From Lachnoclostridium sp. (GTDB taxonomy: Bacteria > Bacillota > Clostridia > Lachnospirales > Lachnospiraceae), in NCBI GenBank assembly GCA_023664665.1, contig JAMPEY010000026.1, positions 1 through 42,806 of the forward strand: a stretch of 42,806 nucleotides of DNA, in the 5' to 3' direction. Numbering within the stretch: position 1 is the stretch's first letter; every line of letters begins with the position of its first letter. This document shows positions 22,596-29,324 of the stretch, one piece after another. The position numbers and the translations under genes were made by a program. The notes under the pieces were generated by a model, which ran no database searches, was not told where the DNA came from, and saw nothing but the letters and a program-made list of their open reading frames with translations.

Positions 22596-23986
22596 AGCTG
22601 TTTCACAAGATTTTTCTCTGCTTTGTGGTGATATTCGGGCTTACCTTTCAGATTTCCGGTTATCTGCTGATTCATTTTGCTTATGAAAACGCCATGGAAA
22701 GAGAAAAGGAATATGCCTTTCAGGAATTTCAGCACAACAAATATATCCTGCAGTCCATTTTATATATGGAGCCGGACTTGTTTGAGGAAGATGTTGCATC
22801 TGCCCAAGCGTATGAATCGGATAATAATAAGATGTCACGCCTTATGGAAAATTTTACCACGAAAGCAGCCTTGTATAGGATGGATGGAACTTGCCTTGTT
22901 TCCAATATGGCAGCGCAGCCGGAAATCGTTGATTTTGAAGGGGAGGATAATAAAATCACCTTTCAGGTGTGCAGGCAGGATGGGGGAAGTTCTATTTTGA
23001 TTGCCGCCTGCATCCTGCAGGGAGAAACAAAAATCGGGCTGGTGACGGAAACGGACATTACTTCCGTGGTGGACACCCAGAGAAGCATGATGGCTTATTT
23101 TCAGAGGATTTACCTGATTATTATGGCGGTTGGGTTTCCTGTGATTTTCCTGCTGACCCAGATGCTTACCGGTTCCATCAAGAAGGTCAGCAAAGTGGCG
23201 AGGAGGATGGCAAAGGGAAATTACGCGGAGCGGATTCCCATTGACAGGCAGGATGAAATCGGAGAGCTGGCGGCGGATTTTAACCAGATGGCAGAGCAGG
23301 TAGAAAAGAGGATGGCGGAGCTATCGGATGCGGCAAGGCAGAAAGAGGATTTTGCGGCAAATTTTGCCCATGAATTAAAAACGCCCCTGACATCCGTGAT
23401 TGGCTATGCGGATATGCTGTACCAGAGGGAGCTGCCTAGGGAACAGGTGAAAAATGCGGCGGAATATATTTTAAATGAAGGTATGCGGCTGGAAGCCTTA
23501 TCCTTAAAATTAATGGATTTATTTGTTTTGGATAAGCAGGATTTTCTTTTGGAGGATACCTCTGTGCAGGATATTTTCGAGAATCTGCGGCAGGGCGTGG
23601 AGCCCATATGTGAAAAGCGCGGCGTGAGGCTGCATATGGATATGGAAGAGGGAAGGATAAAAACGGATTATGACCTCTTTAAAACCATGATGCTAAATTT
23701 AATAGACAATGCGATAAAAGCGGATTGCAAGGATATCTGGATATTGGGAAAGAGAAATAAGGGCAGATACCAAATCTGCATTAAAGATAACGGAAAGGGC
23801 ATACCGCCCGAGGAATTAAGCCGCATCACGGAAGCCTTTTATATGGTGGACAAGTCCCGGGCGAGAAAGCAGCACGGGGCAGGCTTGGGCTTGGCGTTAG
23901 TATTAAAAATTGCGCAAATCCACAAGGCGGGAATGCGGATAGCAAGTGATGGGAGAAGCGGGACAGAGGTTTATGTTGGGTTTTAG
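22592..23986 (+). CDS. Sensor histidine kinase with HAMP domain
   Basis: A 464-residue membrane kinase: helix 1 about 7-29, outside sensor about 30-170, helix 2 about 171-191, HAMP about 190-243, HisKA with His260 in FAHELKTPLTSV, HATPase with Asn in MMLNLIDNAIKA, DNGKG and GAGLGLAL. The sensor domain is about 140 residues, without a recognisable fold by eye. It overlaps the regulator gene by four bases, is followed 30 bases later by a membrane-anchored protein, and is likely co-transcribed with it. The signal is unknown. Confidence 0.9.
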   Translation: MKLFHKIFLCFVVIFGLTFQISGYLLIHFAYENAMEREKEYAFQEFQHNKYILQSILYMEPDLFEEDVASAQAYESDNNKMSRLMENFTTKAALYRMDGTCLVSNMAAQPEIVDFEGEDNKITFQVCRQDGGSSILIAACILQGETKIGLVTETDITSVVDTQRSMMAYFQRIYLIIMAVGFPVIFLLTQMLTGSIKKVSKVARRMAKGNYAERIPIDRQDEIGELAADFNQMAEQVEKRMAELSDAARQKEDFAANFAHELKTPLTSVIGYADMLYQRELPREQVKNAAEYILNEGMRLEALSLKLMDLFVLDKQDFLLEDTSVQDIFENLRQGVEPICEKRGVRLHMDMEEGRIKTDYDLFKTMMLNLIDNAIKADCKDIWILGKRNKGRYQICIKDNGKGIPPEELSRITEAFYMVDKSRARKQHGAGLGLALVLKIAQIHKAGMRIASDGRSGTEVYVGF

Positions 23987-24016
23987 GCGTTTCGCAAATG
24001 CCAATAGGGAGAAATC

Positions 24017-24832
24017 ATGAAGAATAAATACACCATATTAACGCTGCTTGCTTCTTTTGCCTTTATCGCAGGGAGCATGGCCGGCATGAACTTTATTTTG
24101 AGAATCGAGGAAGAGCAGCTATTAAAGGGGAGCGGAGAAATCCTTATAGAATCCCCGGTTTTGGCTTGGCAGGGATACGGGAACGGGGCAGACGAAAAAG
24201 AAAAGGATGCCGACAGCAAGATGCCGATTCTTACCATGGAGCAGATAGAGGATGCGGTAAAATGCTGGAATAATCGCAAGGGCGAGATTCTGCACAATCC
24301 TGTGGAAGGGCAGCTTTCCATGGAGGAAGCCGTTCAGGCAGGGGAAGATTGGCTGGCAAAGACAGGATTTGTGAAGGAAGAGAAAACAGGCGGGGAAGTG
24401 TTCAAGGTAAAAGCGACATTGGGCATGGGATATATGGATGCATCTGCAAAAACGCAGTTAGAGCCCTATTACAGCTTTTGGACTATAAAGTTTGCCAATG
24501 AAAATCAATACATTATTTTGTATCTGAATGCCGTTACAGGGGGGGTTTGGGGCGCAGAAATTAATCTGTATGAAGGCACCTTTTCAAGCAGGGCGCTTTA
24601 TGAGTTTGTGGAATCGGCGGGATTTCAGGCATCGGAGCAGATGGTGGCGGTAAACCCGCAGGCAAATCAGACCATAATAGAGATTGAGGAGAGCAATTTA
24701 TGTGCGAAGGCAACGCAGTACAGTCTGGCAATCGCAGAAACAGGGTATTATGAGATAGGGCAAAATTCATCGGCGAAAAGCCGGGAGGTGATGATTTATA
24801 AATTAGATATTTCCGAGAATTTACAAGAATAA
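24017..24832 (+). CDS. Membrane-anchored extracytoplasmic protein, possibly PepSY-like
   Basis: A 271-residue protein with one N-terminal hydrophobic anchor (about 7-29) and an outside domain. Segments such as LSMEEAVQAGEDWLAKTG followed by YYSFWTIKF and QYIILYLNAVTGGVWGAEI recall PepSY-type modules, where an alpha-helix precedes strands ending in D/N-x-x-TG. The match is loose. GGGAGA lies 5 bases before the ATG. Being third in the two-component operon and ahead of a strong terminator, it may modulate the kinase sensor or be its regulated output. No catalytic motif is seen. Confidence 0.6.
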   Translation: MKNKYTILTLLASFAFIAGSMAGMNFILRIEEEQLLKGSGEILIESPVLAWQGYGNGADEKEKDADSKMPILTMEQIEDAVKCWNNRKGEILHNPVEGQLSMEEAVQAGEDWLAKTGFVKEEKTGGEVFKVKATLGMGYMDASAKTQLEPYYSFWTIKFANENQYIILYLNAVTGGVWGAEINLYEGTFSSRALYEFVESAGFQASEQMVAVNPQANQTIIEIEESNLCAKATQYSLAIAETGYYEIGQNSSAKSREVMIYKLDISENLQE

Positions 24833-24858
24833 CACAACTTTGCCGGAAGCAGGACACA

Positions 24859-24899
24859 ACACCCAGGTAGGATTAAAGTATCTTATCTGGGTGTTTTTT
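24859..24899 (+). terminator. Terminator of the second two-component operon
   Basis: ACACCCAG (24859-24866) pairs with CTGGGTGT (24887-24894), with further inner pairing (GAT/ATC), and T6 follows. It is a clear rho-independent terminator. It ends one base before the palindromic element copy 2. Confidence 0.88.
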
Positions 24900-24900
24900 A

Positions 24901-25105
24901 GGTGATTGCGAAACTCTGGTTTTGGCAGAGTGTCGTTGTGTAGCTTGCACATTCCACCGCAGACACGCTCTCGCTCCGTGAAAAACGCAGTGGTACATAA
25001 GATGCTAAAGTACAGCATCTAAGTACCAGCGTTTTTCAAGGGTCTGCTTGTGGAACATGCAATCTACGCAACTCGGTTTACGAAAGCCTGAGTTTCGCAA
25101 TTTCC
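24901..25105. repeat. Long palindromic element, copy 2 (205 bp)
   Basis: The outer arms GGTGATTGCGAAACTC (24901-24916) and GAGTTTCGCAATTTCC (25090-25105) match at 14 of 16 positions. Inside, TTGCACATTCCACCGCAGAC pairs with GGTCTGCTTGTGGAACATGCAA allowing short bulges, then GAAAAACGC with GCGTTTTTC, GGTAC with GTACC, and AGATGCT with AGCATCT around a loop near 25006-25012. The whole element is one long imperfect hairpin. It shares its core with copy 1 (11658-11901) and its ends with copy 3 (14383-14415). With the terminator before it, it fills the 305-base gap between genes. Confidence 0.8.
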
Positions 25106-25137
25106 TATTATGTTTTTTAATGGAAAGGAGCTGCTTT

Positions 25138-25860
25138 ATGACAAAGCCAACAGACTGCGAAGCGAATGAGGGGAAGCAGATTATCATGGAAACGCCGGAT
25201 TATGGCGCGGTTGCCCGATATCCTATTAAAACTCATGTGGTTATGAGCGGGGAAGATTTATTTCAGCTGATGGACAAATATGTAAAGGGAAGGGTCTGCA
25301 GCGGGGATTATGTATTTATCAGCGAGAAATTAGTTGCCATCTGTCAGGGAAGGGCATTTCCCATAGAGGACATTCATCCCCGCCCCTTGGCGAGATTCTT
25401 ATGCAAGTTTGTCTACCGCTCGCCTTACGGCATCGGGCTTGGCTCCCCGTGGACCATGGAGCTTGCCTTAAGGGATGCGGGTGTTCTCAAGATTTTGCTT
25501 GCATCCTTCTGTTCTGCTGTCACCAAGGCATTCGGCATGAGAGGCATTTTCTATAAAATCGCAGGCATGAAGGCAAGAGCCATTGACGGTCCCTGCGACT
25601 GCACCATTCCGCCCTACAATCATTATGCCAAGATGGCGCCTGCGGCGCCGAATCAGGTCGCGAGGGAGCTTTCCGAGTACATAGGCTGTCCCGTGGTCGT
25701 CATTGATGCCAATGATTTGAATGTGGAAGTGCTCGGAAAAAGCAGTATCAGTATTCCCGTAGCTTTTTGTAAGCAGGCCTTTGCGGACAATCCCTTGGGG
25801 CAGTCGGCACAGTCCACGCCCATGGCGGTGGTACGGCAGATGTGGGACATTGATGGGTAA
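25138..25860 (+). CDS. CofE-like protein (F420-0:gamma-glutamyl ligase family)
   Basis: A 240-residue protein resembling the CofE/FbiB ligase domain (PF01996), which adds glutamate to coenzyme F420-0. Recognisable stretches are DYVFISEKLVAICQGR, IGLGSPWTMELALR, RAIDGPCDCTIPPYN and VVVIDANDLNVEVLG, the last near the nucleotide and metal site. Similar stand-alone proteins occur in Clostridia that make no F420, and no other F420 gene lies here, so a different amide-ligase substrate is likely. AAAGGAG at 25124-25130 lies before ATG 25138; the open frame extends 30 codons upstream into the palindromic element, which is not coding. Confidence 0.75.
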   Translation: MTKPTDCEANEGKQIIMETPDYGAVARYPIKTHVVMSGEDLFQLMDKYVKGRVCSGDYVFISEKLVAICQGRAFPIEDIHPRPLARFLCKFVYRSPYGIGLGSPWTMELALRDAGVLKILLASFCSAVTKAFGMRGIFYKIAGMKARAIDGPCDCTIPPYNHYAKMAPAAPNQVARELSEYIGCPVVVIDANDLNVEVLGKSSISIPVAFCKQAFADNPLGQSAQSTPMAVVRQMWDIDG

Positions 25861-25878
25861 AATCGCCCCTAAAAGTAA

Positions 25879-25901
25879 GATGTAATCCTTGACATTACAT
25901 C
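25879..25901. promoter_or_regulatory. Rrf2 operator O-auto
   Basis: GATGTAAT (25879-25886) and ATTACATC (25894-25901) are perfect arms around seven bases. The -35 box TTGACA sits in and over the right half. The core TGTAA-N9-TTACA matches the two operators at 26494-26520 and 26539-26559. Confidence 0.7.
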
Positions 25902-25917
25902 AACCCGGCAATATAAT
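25889..25917 (+). promoter_or_regulatory. Consensus promoter of the Rrf2 gene
   Basis: TTGACA (25889-25894), 17 bases, TATAAT (25912-25917): a perfect sigma-A consensus. The overlapping operator implies negative autoregulation. Transcription would start near 25924, giving a leader of about 68 bases. Confidence 0.85.
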
Positions 25918-25991
25918 ATTGGTCAGTAAGAAATTTAGAATCAAGCTTTTAAACTGCTGATGAGATGTTTGTTGAAACGAGGAAAAAGGAT

Positions 25992-26426
25992 ATGCAGATT
26001 TCAAGTCGGTTTACAATAGCGCTCCATGTGTTTGCGTGCATAGATACCTTTCAGGACAGTCATAAACTGACCAGTGACTTTATTTCCGGAAGCGTGAATG
26101 TCAATCCGGTGGTTATCCGGCGGATATTGCAGCAGCTCAAAGCGGCGAATCTGGTAACTGTGGCAAGGGGGACGGGGGGCTGCAGGATAGCCAGACCTTT
26201 GGAGGATATTACATTTTTGGATGTTTATAATGCGGTGGAATGTGTAGAAAGTGGGGAATTGTTTCATTTCCATGAAAATCCTAACCAAAACTGTCCTGTT
26301 GGCAGAAATATTCATTATGTATTGGACGAAAAATTGGAGCGTATTCAGAGTGCAATGGAAAATGAAATGACAAAAATCACCATTGCAGATGTTATTGCGG
26401 ACACGAAAAAACGGATACAAGAATAA
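25992..26426 (+). CDS. Rrf2-family transcriptional regulator (YwnA-like)
   Basis: A 144-residue winged-helix repressor: MQISSRFTIALH start, recognition helix in NVNPVVIRRILQQLKAANLV, wing VARGTGGCRIAR, then the NQNCPVGRNIH segment typical of the YwnA branch. Cysteines at 16, 64, 84 and 101 do not form the three-Cys iron-sulfur cluster pattern of IscR or NsrR, so thiol or electrophile sensing through Cys101 is more likely (inference). GAGG at 25979-25982 fits ATG 25992 and not the earlier in-frame codon at 25965. A perfect promoter with operator precedes it and a terminator follows. It should also control the operon beginning at 26592. Confidence 0.85.
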   Translation: MQISSRFTIALHVFACIDTFQDSHKLTSDFISGSVNVNPVVIRRILQQLKAANLVTVARGTGGCRIARPLEDITFLDVYNAVECVESGELFHFHENPNQNCPVGRNIHYVLDEKLERIQSAMENEMTKITIADVIADTKKRIQE

Positions 26427-26450
26427 GAATGATTCACGACAATGTATAAG

Positions 26451-26485
26451 TTTTCCATATCTGGTCAAGGTATGGAAAATTTTTT
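26451..26485 (+). terminator. Terminator of the Rrf2 gene
   Basis: TTTTCCATA (26451-26459) and TATGGAAAA (26471-26479) are perfect nine-base arms with an 11-base loop, followed by six T. It isolates the regulator from the next promoter at 26506. Confidence 0.82.
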
Positions 26486-26493
26486 GAAAAATT

Positions 26494-26520
26494 CTGTTGT
26501 AACTATTGACATTACAACAG
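26494..26520. promoter_or_regulatory. Rrf2 operator O1 of the ADP-ribosylation operon
   Basis: CTGTTGTAA (26494-26502) and TTACAACAG (26512-26520) are perfect nine-base arms around nine bases that contain most of the -35 box. It shares TGTAA-N9-TTACA, including the TTGACA within, with the operator of the Rrf2 gene. Confidence 0.7.
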
Positions 26521-26534
26521 AAGAGTGATATATT
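26506..26534 (+). promoter_or_regulatory. Promoter of the remnant/macrodomain/sirtuin operon
   Basis: TTGACA (26506-26511), 17 bases, TATATT (26529-26534). Operators O1 and O2 overlap the -35 box and the start point (near 26541), which would give tight repression. Confidence 0.78.
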
Positions 26535-26538
26535 TTTA

Positions 26539-26559
26539 TTGTAATAGATGAAGTTACAA
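26539..26559. promoter_or_regulatory. Rrf2 operator O2 of the ADP-ribosylation operon
   Basis: TTGTAA (26539-26544), nine bases, TTACAA (26554-26559). Same arm and spacer design as O1. The centres of O1 and O2 are 42 bases apart, four helical turns, so two dimers would sit on the same DNA face. Confidence 0.6.
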
Positions 26560-26591
26560 CAAAATCATAAGGAAAACAGGAGGTAATTGAA

Positions 26592-26696
26592 ATGAAAATT
26601 GCAGTAGTTTGTGCGAATGGAAAAGCCATGGTTGATGAAGCGCTTAATACGGACGGCAGCCATATTCAGAAGCGTATCAGTGTGGTGTCAGAATAA
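26592..26696 (+). pseudogene. In-frame remnant of a YwnB-like Rossmann oxidoreductase (34 residues)
   Basis: ATG 26592 with an excellent AGGAGG (26578-26583) opens 34 codons. MKIAVVCANGKA is the beta-1/glycine-rich beginning of NAD(P)-binding YwnB-like oxidoreductases, and AMVDEALN...QKRISVVSE resembles their C-terminal end. About 170-180 central residues are missing while the frame is kept, so one internal deletion seems to have joined the two ends at GKA/AMVD. The partner is usually encoded next to YwnA-type Rrf2 regulators. The remnant still has promoter, operators and ribosome binding site, so a microprotein may be made. The C-terminal match is from memory. Confidence 0.55.
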
Positions 26697-26720
26697 AAAT
26701 GCAACTAAAAGGGATAAGAC

Positions 26721-27527
26721 ATGAACCAAAGTGAAAAAAGGCGCTTTTTAATCAGTGAACTTTTGAAGGAACATACTCCCAATGAGTATGAGGATTATCA
26801 GAAAATGCAGATACCCGCACGGGCGGACGAACAGAAAAGGCTTCTCAGGGCTTTAATGAATGTGCGTCTTCCCGGCGCGGTTTCACAGGAGTTTCTAAAA
26901 GTGCAGGATGACTATCTAAAAGAGGAACTTTCTGAGAAAGGAATTGTGAAGGTTACGGATTTAGAACCGCTGCAAAAGGGAATTTATCTGTGGCAGGGCG
27001 ATATTACAAGGCTTGCCACAGATGCGATTGTAAATGCTGCCAATTCCGGCATGACAGGATGTTACCAGCCTAATCATACCTGTATAGATAACTGTATCCA
27101 TACCTTTGCGGGGGTGCAATTAAGGCTGGAATGCGCCGACATTATGGAAAAACAGGGGCATGAAGAATTGACCGGACAGGCAAAAATCACTTCCGGTTAT
27201 AATCTGCCATGTAAATATGTCCTGCATACGGTGGGACCGATTGTAAACCGAACAGCCTTTGGTTCGGTGGGACTGACAACCAAACATTGCAGTCAGCTTG
27301 CCTCGTGCTATCAGTCCTGTATGGAGCTTGCCGACAGAAAGAACTGTAGGAGTATTGCGTTCTGCTGCATTTCAACGGGCGTGTTTTGTTTCCCCAATCA
27401 AAAAGCGGCAGAAATTGCGGTTCAGACGGTTATGGATTACAGAGCAAAGACGAACAGCGGTATGGAGGTAGTGTTCAATGTGTTCAAAGATGAGGACTAT
27501 GAAATCTACAAAAGACTACTCGGATAA
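26721..27527 (+). CDS. Zn-dependent macrodomain protein-ADP-ribose hydrolase
   Basis: A 268-residue protein. An N-terminal helical part of about 75 residues precedes a macrodomain. It has WQGDIT, AIVNAANSG (103-110), the zinc segment GCYQPNHTCIDNCIHTFAG (113-131, likely ligands Cys114, His119, Cys121), KYVLHTVGP and CISTGVFCFP (216-225). This zinc insertion marks the Zn-Macro class that removes mono-ADP-ribose placed by class M sirtuins. AAAGGGA lies about 10 bases before ATG. The 3' end overlaps the sirtuin gene by 50 bases, so the writer and eraser are co-produced. Transcription is likely from the Rrf2-controlled promoter at 26506. Confidence 0.9.
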   Translation: MNQSEKRRFLISELLKEHTPNEYEDYQKMQIPARADEQKRLLRALMNVRLPGAVSQEFLKVQDDYLKEELSEKGIVKVTDLEPLQKGIYLWQGDITRLATDAIVNAANSGMTGCYQPNHTCIDNCIHTFAGVQLRLECADIMEKQGHEELTGQAKITSGYNLPCKYVLHTVGPIVNRTAFGSVGLTTKHCSQLASCYQSCMELADRKNCRSIAFCCISTGVFCFPNQKAAEIAVQTVMDYRAKTNSGMEVVFNVFKDEDYEIYKRLLG

Positions 27528-28347
27528 AATAGAGCGCCTGAAGCGTGAAGTGACAAATGCGGACGCAGTTTTAATCGGCGCGGGAGCAGGACTGTCCACT
27601 GCGGCAGGACTGACTTATTCAGGAGAGCGTTTCCGGCGGTATTTTTCTGATTTTGCCGAAAAATATGGCATTAGGGATATGTATTCCGGCGGTTTTTATC
27701 CGTTTAGCAGCCGGGAGGAATATTGGGCGTGGTGGAGCAGGCATATCTGGTATAACCGTTATGAGCCGGGAAGCTGTGAGGTTTATCGTAATTTATATGA
27801 GCTGGTAAAGGATACGGATTATTTTGTGCTTACCACGAATGTGGACCATCAGTTCCAACTGGCGGGTTTTGATAAAAAGAGGCTGTTTTACACTCAGGGG
27901 GATTATGGGTTTTTTCAATGCAGCAAGCCATGCCATCAAAGAACATATGACAACAGAGAAATAATCCGGCAAATGATGGAAGCGCAGGAAGATATGAAGA
28001 TACCTACAGAATTGATACCGAAATGCCCTGTCTGCGGAGAGCCGATGAATGTAAACCTACGCTGTGATGATACTTTTGTGCAGGATGAGGGCTGGTATCA
28101 GGCAAATGACAGGTACAACGATTTTGTGAGCAGACATAAAAATCTGCATATTTTATATCTTGAGCCGGGCGTCGGAATGAATACCCCCATCATCATAAAA
28201 TATCCGTTTTGGCAGGCAACAGCCCGCAATAAAAAAGCAGTATATGCCTGTATCAATTATGGAGAAGCGTACTGCCCGAAAGAGATAGAAAATCAGGCAA
28301 TTTGTATAGATGAAGATATCCAAAAGGTCATATCGGAGATGATATGA
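27478..28347 (+). CDS. sirTM: Class M sirtuin (SirTM), NAD-dependent protein ADP-ribosyltransferase
   Basis: A 289-residue sirtuin: NAD-binding GAGAGLS (34-40), TTNVD with Asn121, and YTQGDYG where ordinary sirtuins have the catalytic His. Gln140 at that place is the hallmark of SirTM enzymes, which ADP-ribosylate rather than deacetylate. Cys148/Cys152 and Cys183/Cys186 form the zinc site. GGAGG at 27464-27468 sets ATG 27478, inside the macrodomain gene. In the described systems the target is a lipoylated GcvH-like protein with a dedicated lipoate ligase; neither gene is here, so the target must be encoded elsewhere or differ. Confidence 0.88.
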   Translation: MCSKMRTMKSTKDYSDKIERLKREVTNADAVLIGAGAGLSTAAGLTYSGERFRRYFSDFAEKYGIRDMYSGGFYPFSSREEYWAWWSRHIWYNRYEPGSCEVYRNLYELVKDTDYFVLTTNVDHQFQLAGFDKKRLFYTQGDYGFFQCSKPCHQRTYDNREIIRQMMEAQEDMKIPTELIPKCPVCGEPMNVNLRCDDTFVQDEGWYQANDRYNDFVSRHKNLHILYLEPGVGMNTPIIIKYPFWQATARNKKAVYACINYGEAYCPKEIENQAICIDEDIQKVISEMI

Positions 28348-28400
28348 AAGCTTCCTCTGTCCCGGTCGGAAACGGGGCGATTTCTTCCAGATATTTTTAA

Positions 28401-28429
28401 TTGCAACATTGCTTTTCATAGGTTATAAT
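28401..28429 (+). promoter_or_regulatory. Promoter of the cytidylate-kinase-like gene
   Basis: TTGCAA (28401-28406), 17 bases, TATAAT (28424-28429). The start would be near 28436, about 28 bases before the ATG. Confidence 0.6.
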
Positions 28430-28463
28430 CTGAATATGAGAATGATTCAAAGGAGGAAGCGCT

Positions 28464-28949
28464 ATGAATTTAGTCATTACCATGAGCCGCAGATTTGGAA
28501 CGGGAGCCAGCGTTATTGCACAGGAATTGTCGGACAAACTCGGAATTCCCGTGTATGATAAGGCTTACATTGAACATGAAATGCAGGGTAATGACTTTGC
28601 CTCCGAGACGGAAATCATCAAAAAGCTGGCGCAGGAATCCTGTATTATTCTGGGACGCTGTGCGTCTGAGATATTAAAAGATCAGGTGAATGTGTTTAAT
28701 GTGTATGTCAGTGCGGCAAAAGAAGACCGCATCCAGAGGATTATGAAGAAGGAAGCCCTTTCCTATGAGGAATCCAAGGCAATGCTGGAAAAGAATGACA
28801 GGGAGAGAGCGGATTATTATTATGAACATACGGGGAAGGTCTGGGGTGATGTGAACAATTACCACATGATTCTGGACACCACTACATTGGGGATAGAGAA
28901 TTGTGCGGATATTATGATCCGATATTTTGAGCGGGTAGAGATTATTTGA
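28464..28949 (+). CDS. Cytidylate-kinase-like P-loop protein
   Basis: A 161-residue protein of the cytidylate-kinase-like family common in Clostridia. The N-terminal MSRRFGTGASVIAQELSDKLG holds a degenerate P-loop, followed by a helix and PVYDKAYI; ILGRCASEIL and the VSAAKEDRIQRIM segment match the lid region of nucleoside monophosphate kinases. It is shorter than the usual 190-210 residues. AAAGGAGGAAG gives a strong ribosome binding site. Known members rarely have a proven substrate, so kinase activity on CMP is uncertain. It has its own promoter and stands alone between the sirtuin and leuA. Confidence 0.75.
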   Translation: MNLVITMSRRFGTGASVIAQELSDKLGIPVYDKAYIEHEMQGNDFASETEIIKKLAQESCIILGRCASEILKDQVNVFNVYVSAAKEDRIQRIMKKEALSYEESKAMLEKNDRERADYYYEHTGKVWGDVNNYHMILDTTTLGIENCADIMIRYFERVEII

Positions 28950-29324
28950 GTTTTTGGTGGTTTGCCGTCGGTATCCCTGATGCTATGTACCTGTTGCCGT
29001 GCAGGACCGCAAACGATGGTCATGTGTGCCTGCCGTGATAAGGGATGCCGGAATGGCACAAAGGAAAGAGCAAATCATAAGATAACCCATAAAACAAATC
29101 ATTGTATAAATCATAAAAATCAATACATAAAATCAAATGGGCAGGATAAAAATCCCTGCGAAAATCCACACGAAAACTGTCTTATGGCCGGCGTTTGGGA
29201 TAAGAGCGCGCCAAATATATGACTAAAATAAATCAATAAATAAGATAAAATTGATACTTGCGGAACGGTTGGCTAAGTGTTAGCATAGAACAATAGGTTT
29301 TGTAAAGCAGACAGGGAGGTATTT
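28950..29324. other. Gene-free stretch with a structured part and an A/T-rich part
   Basis: This 375-base gap has two sections. At 28964-29057 GCCGTCGGTATCCCT can pair with AGGGATGCCG and TGGC beyond, enclosing several TGCCGT-type repeats and smaller stems, so it looks like a folded element right behind the stop codon. At 29072-29260 the sequence is A/T-rich with iterated AAATCA (about 29072, 29096, 29108, 29117, 29129). At 29272-29284 lies the palindrome GCTAA-GTG-TTAGC, 40 bases before leuA. An 86-codon frame at 28962-29222 has no family likeness. I see no T-box signature (no GGTGGNACCGCG). Confidence 0.5.
29272..29284. promoter_or_regulatory. Palindrome in the leuA leader, candidate operator
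   Basis: GCTAA (29272-29276), GTG, TTAGC (29280-29284), perfect symmetry, 40 bases before the leuA start. GGGAGG at 29312-29317 is the ribosome binding site. No firm promoter was found, so it is not clear whether this is an operator or part of the message. Autoregulation by the AraC part of LeuA is a possibility. Confidence 0.35.

Noticed and set aside
23986..24002. GGCGTTTCGCAAATGCC as a further copy of the palindromic element
   Set aside because: It shares TTTCGCAA with the outer arms but the stem is only seven pairs and the rest does not match. Chance likeness is likely.
28962..29222. 86-codon frame rich in Cys, His and Asn between the kinase-like gene and leuA
   Set aside because: It spans the folded region and the A/T-rich repeats. 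Composition follows the DNA repeats, no Shine-Dalgarno precedes it.
28950..29324. T-box leader for leuA
   Set aside because: The conserved GGTGGNACCGCG antiterminator and a terminator before leuA were looked for and not found.
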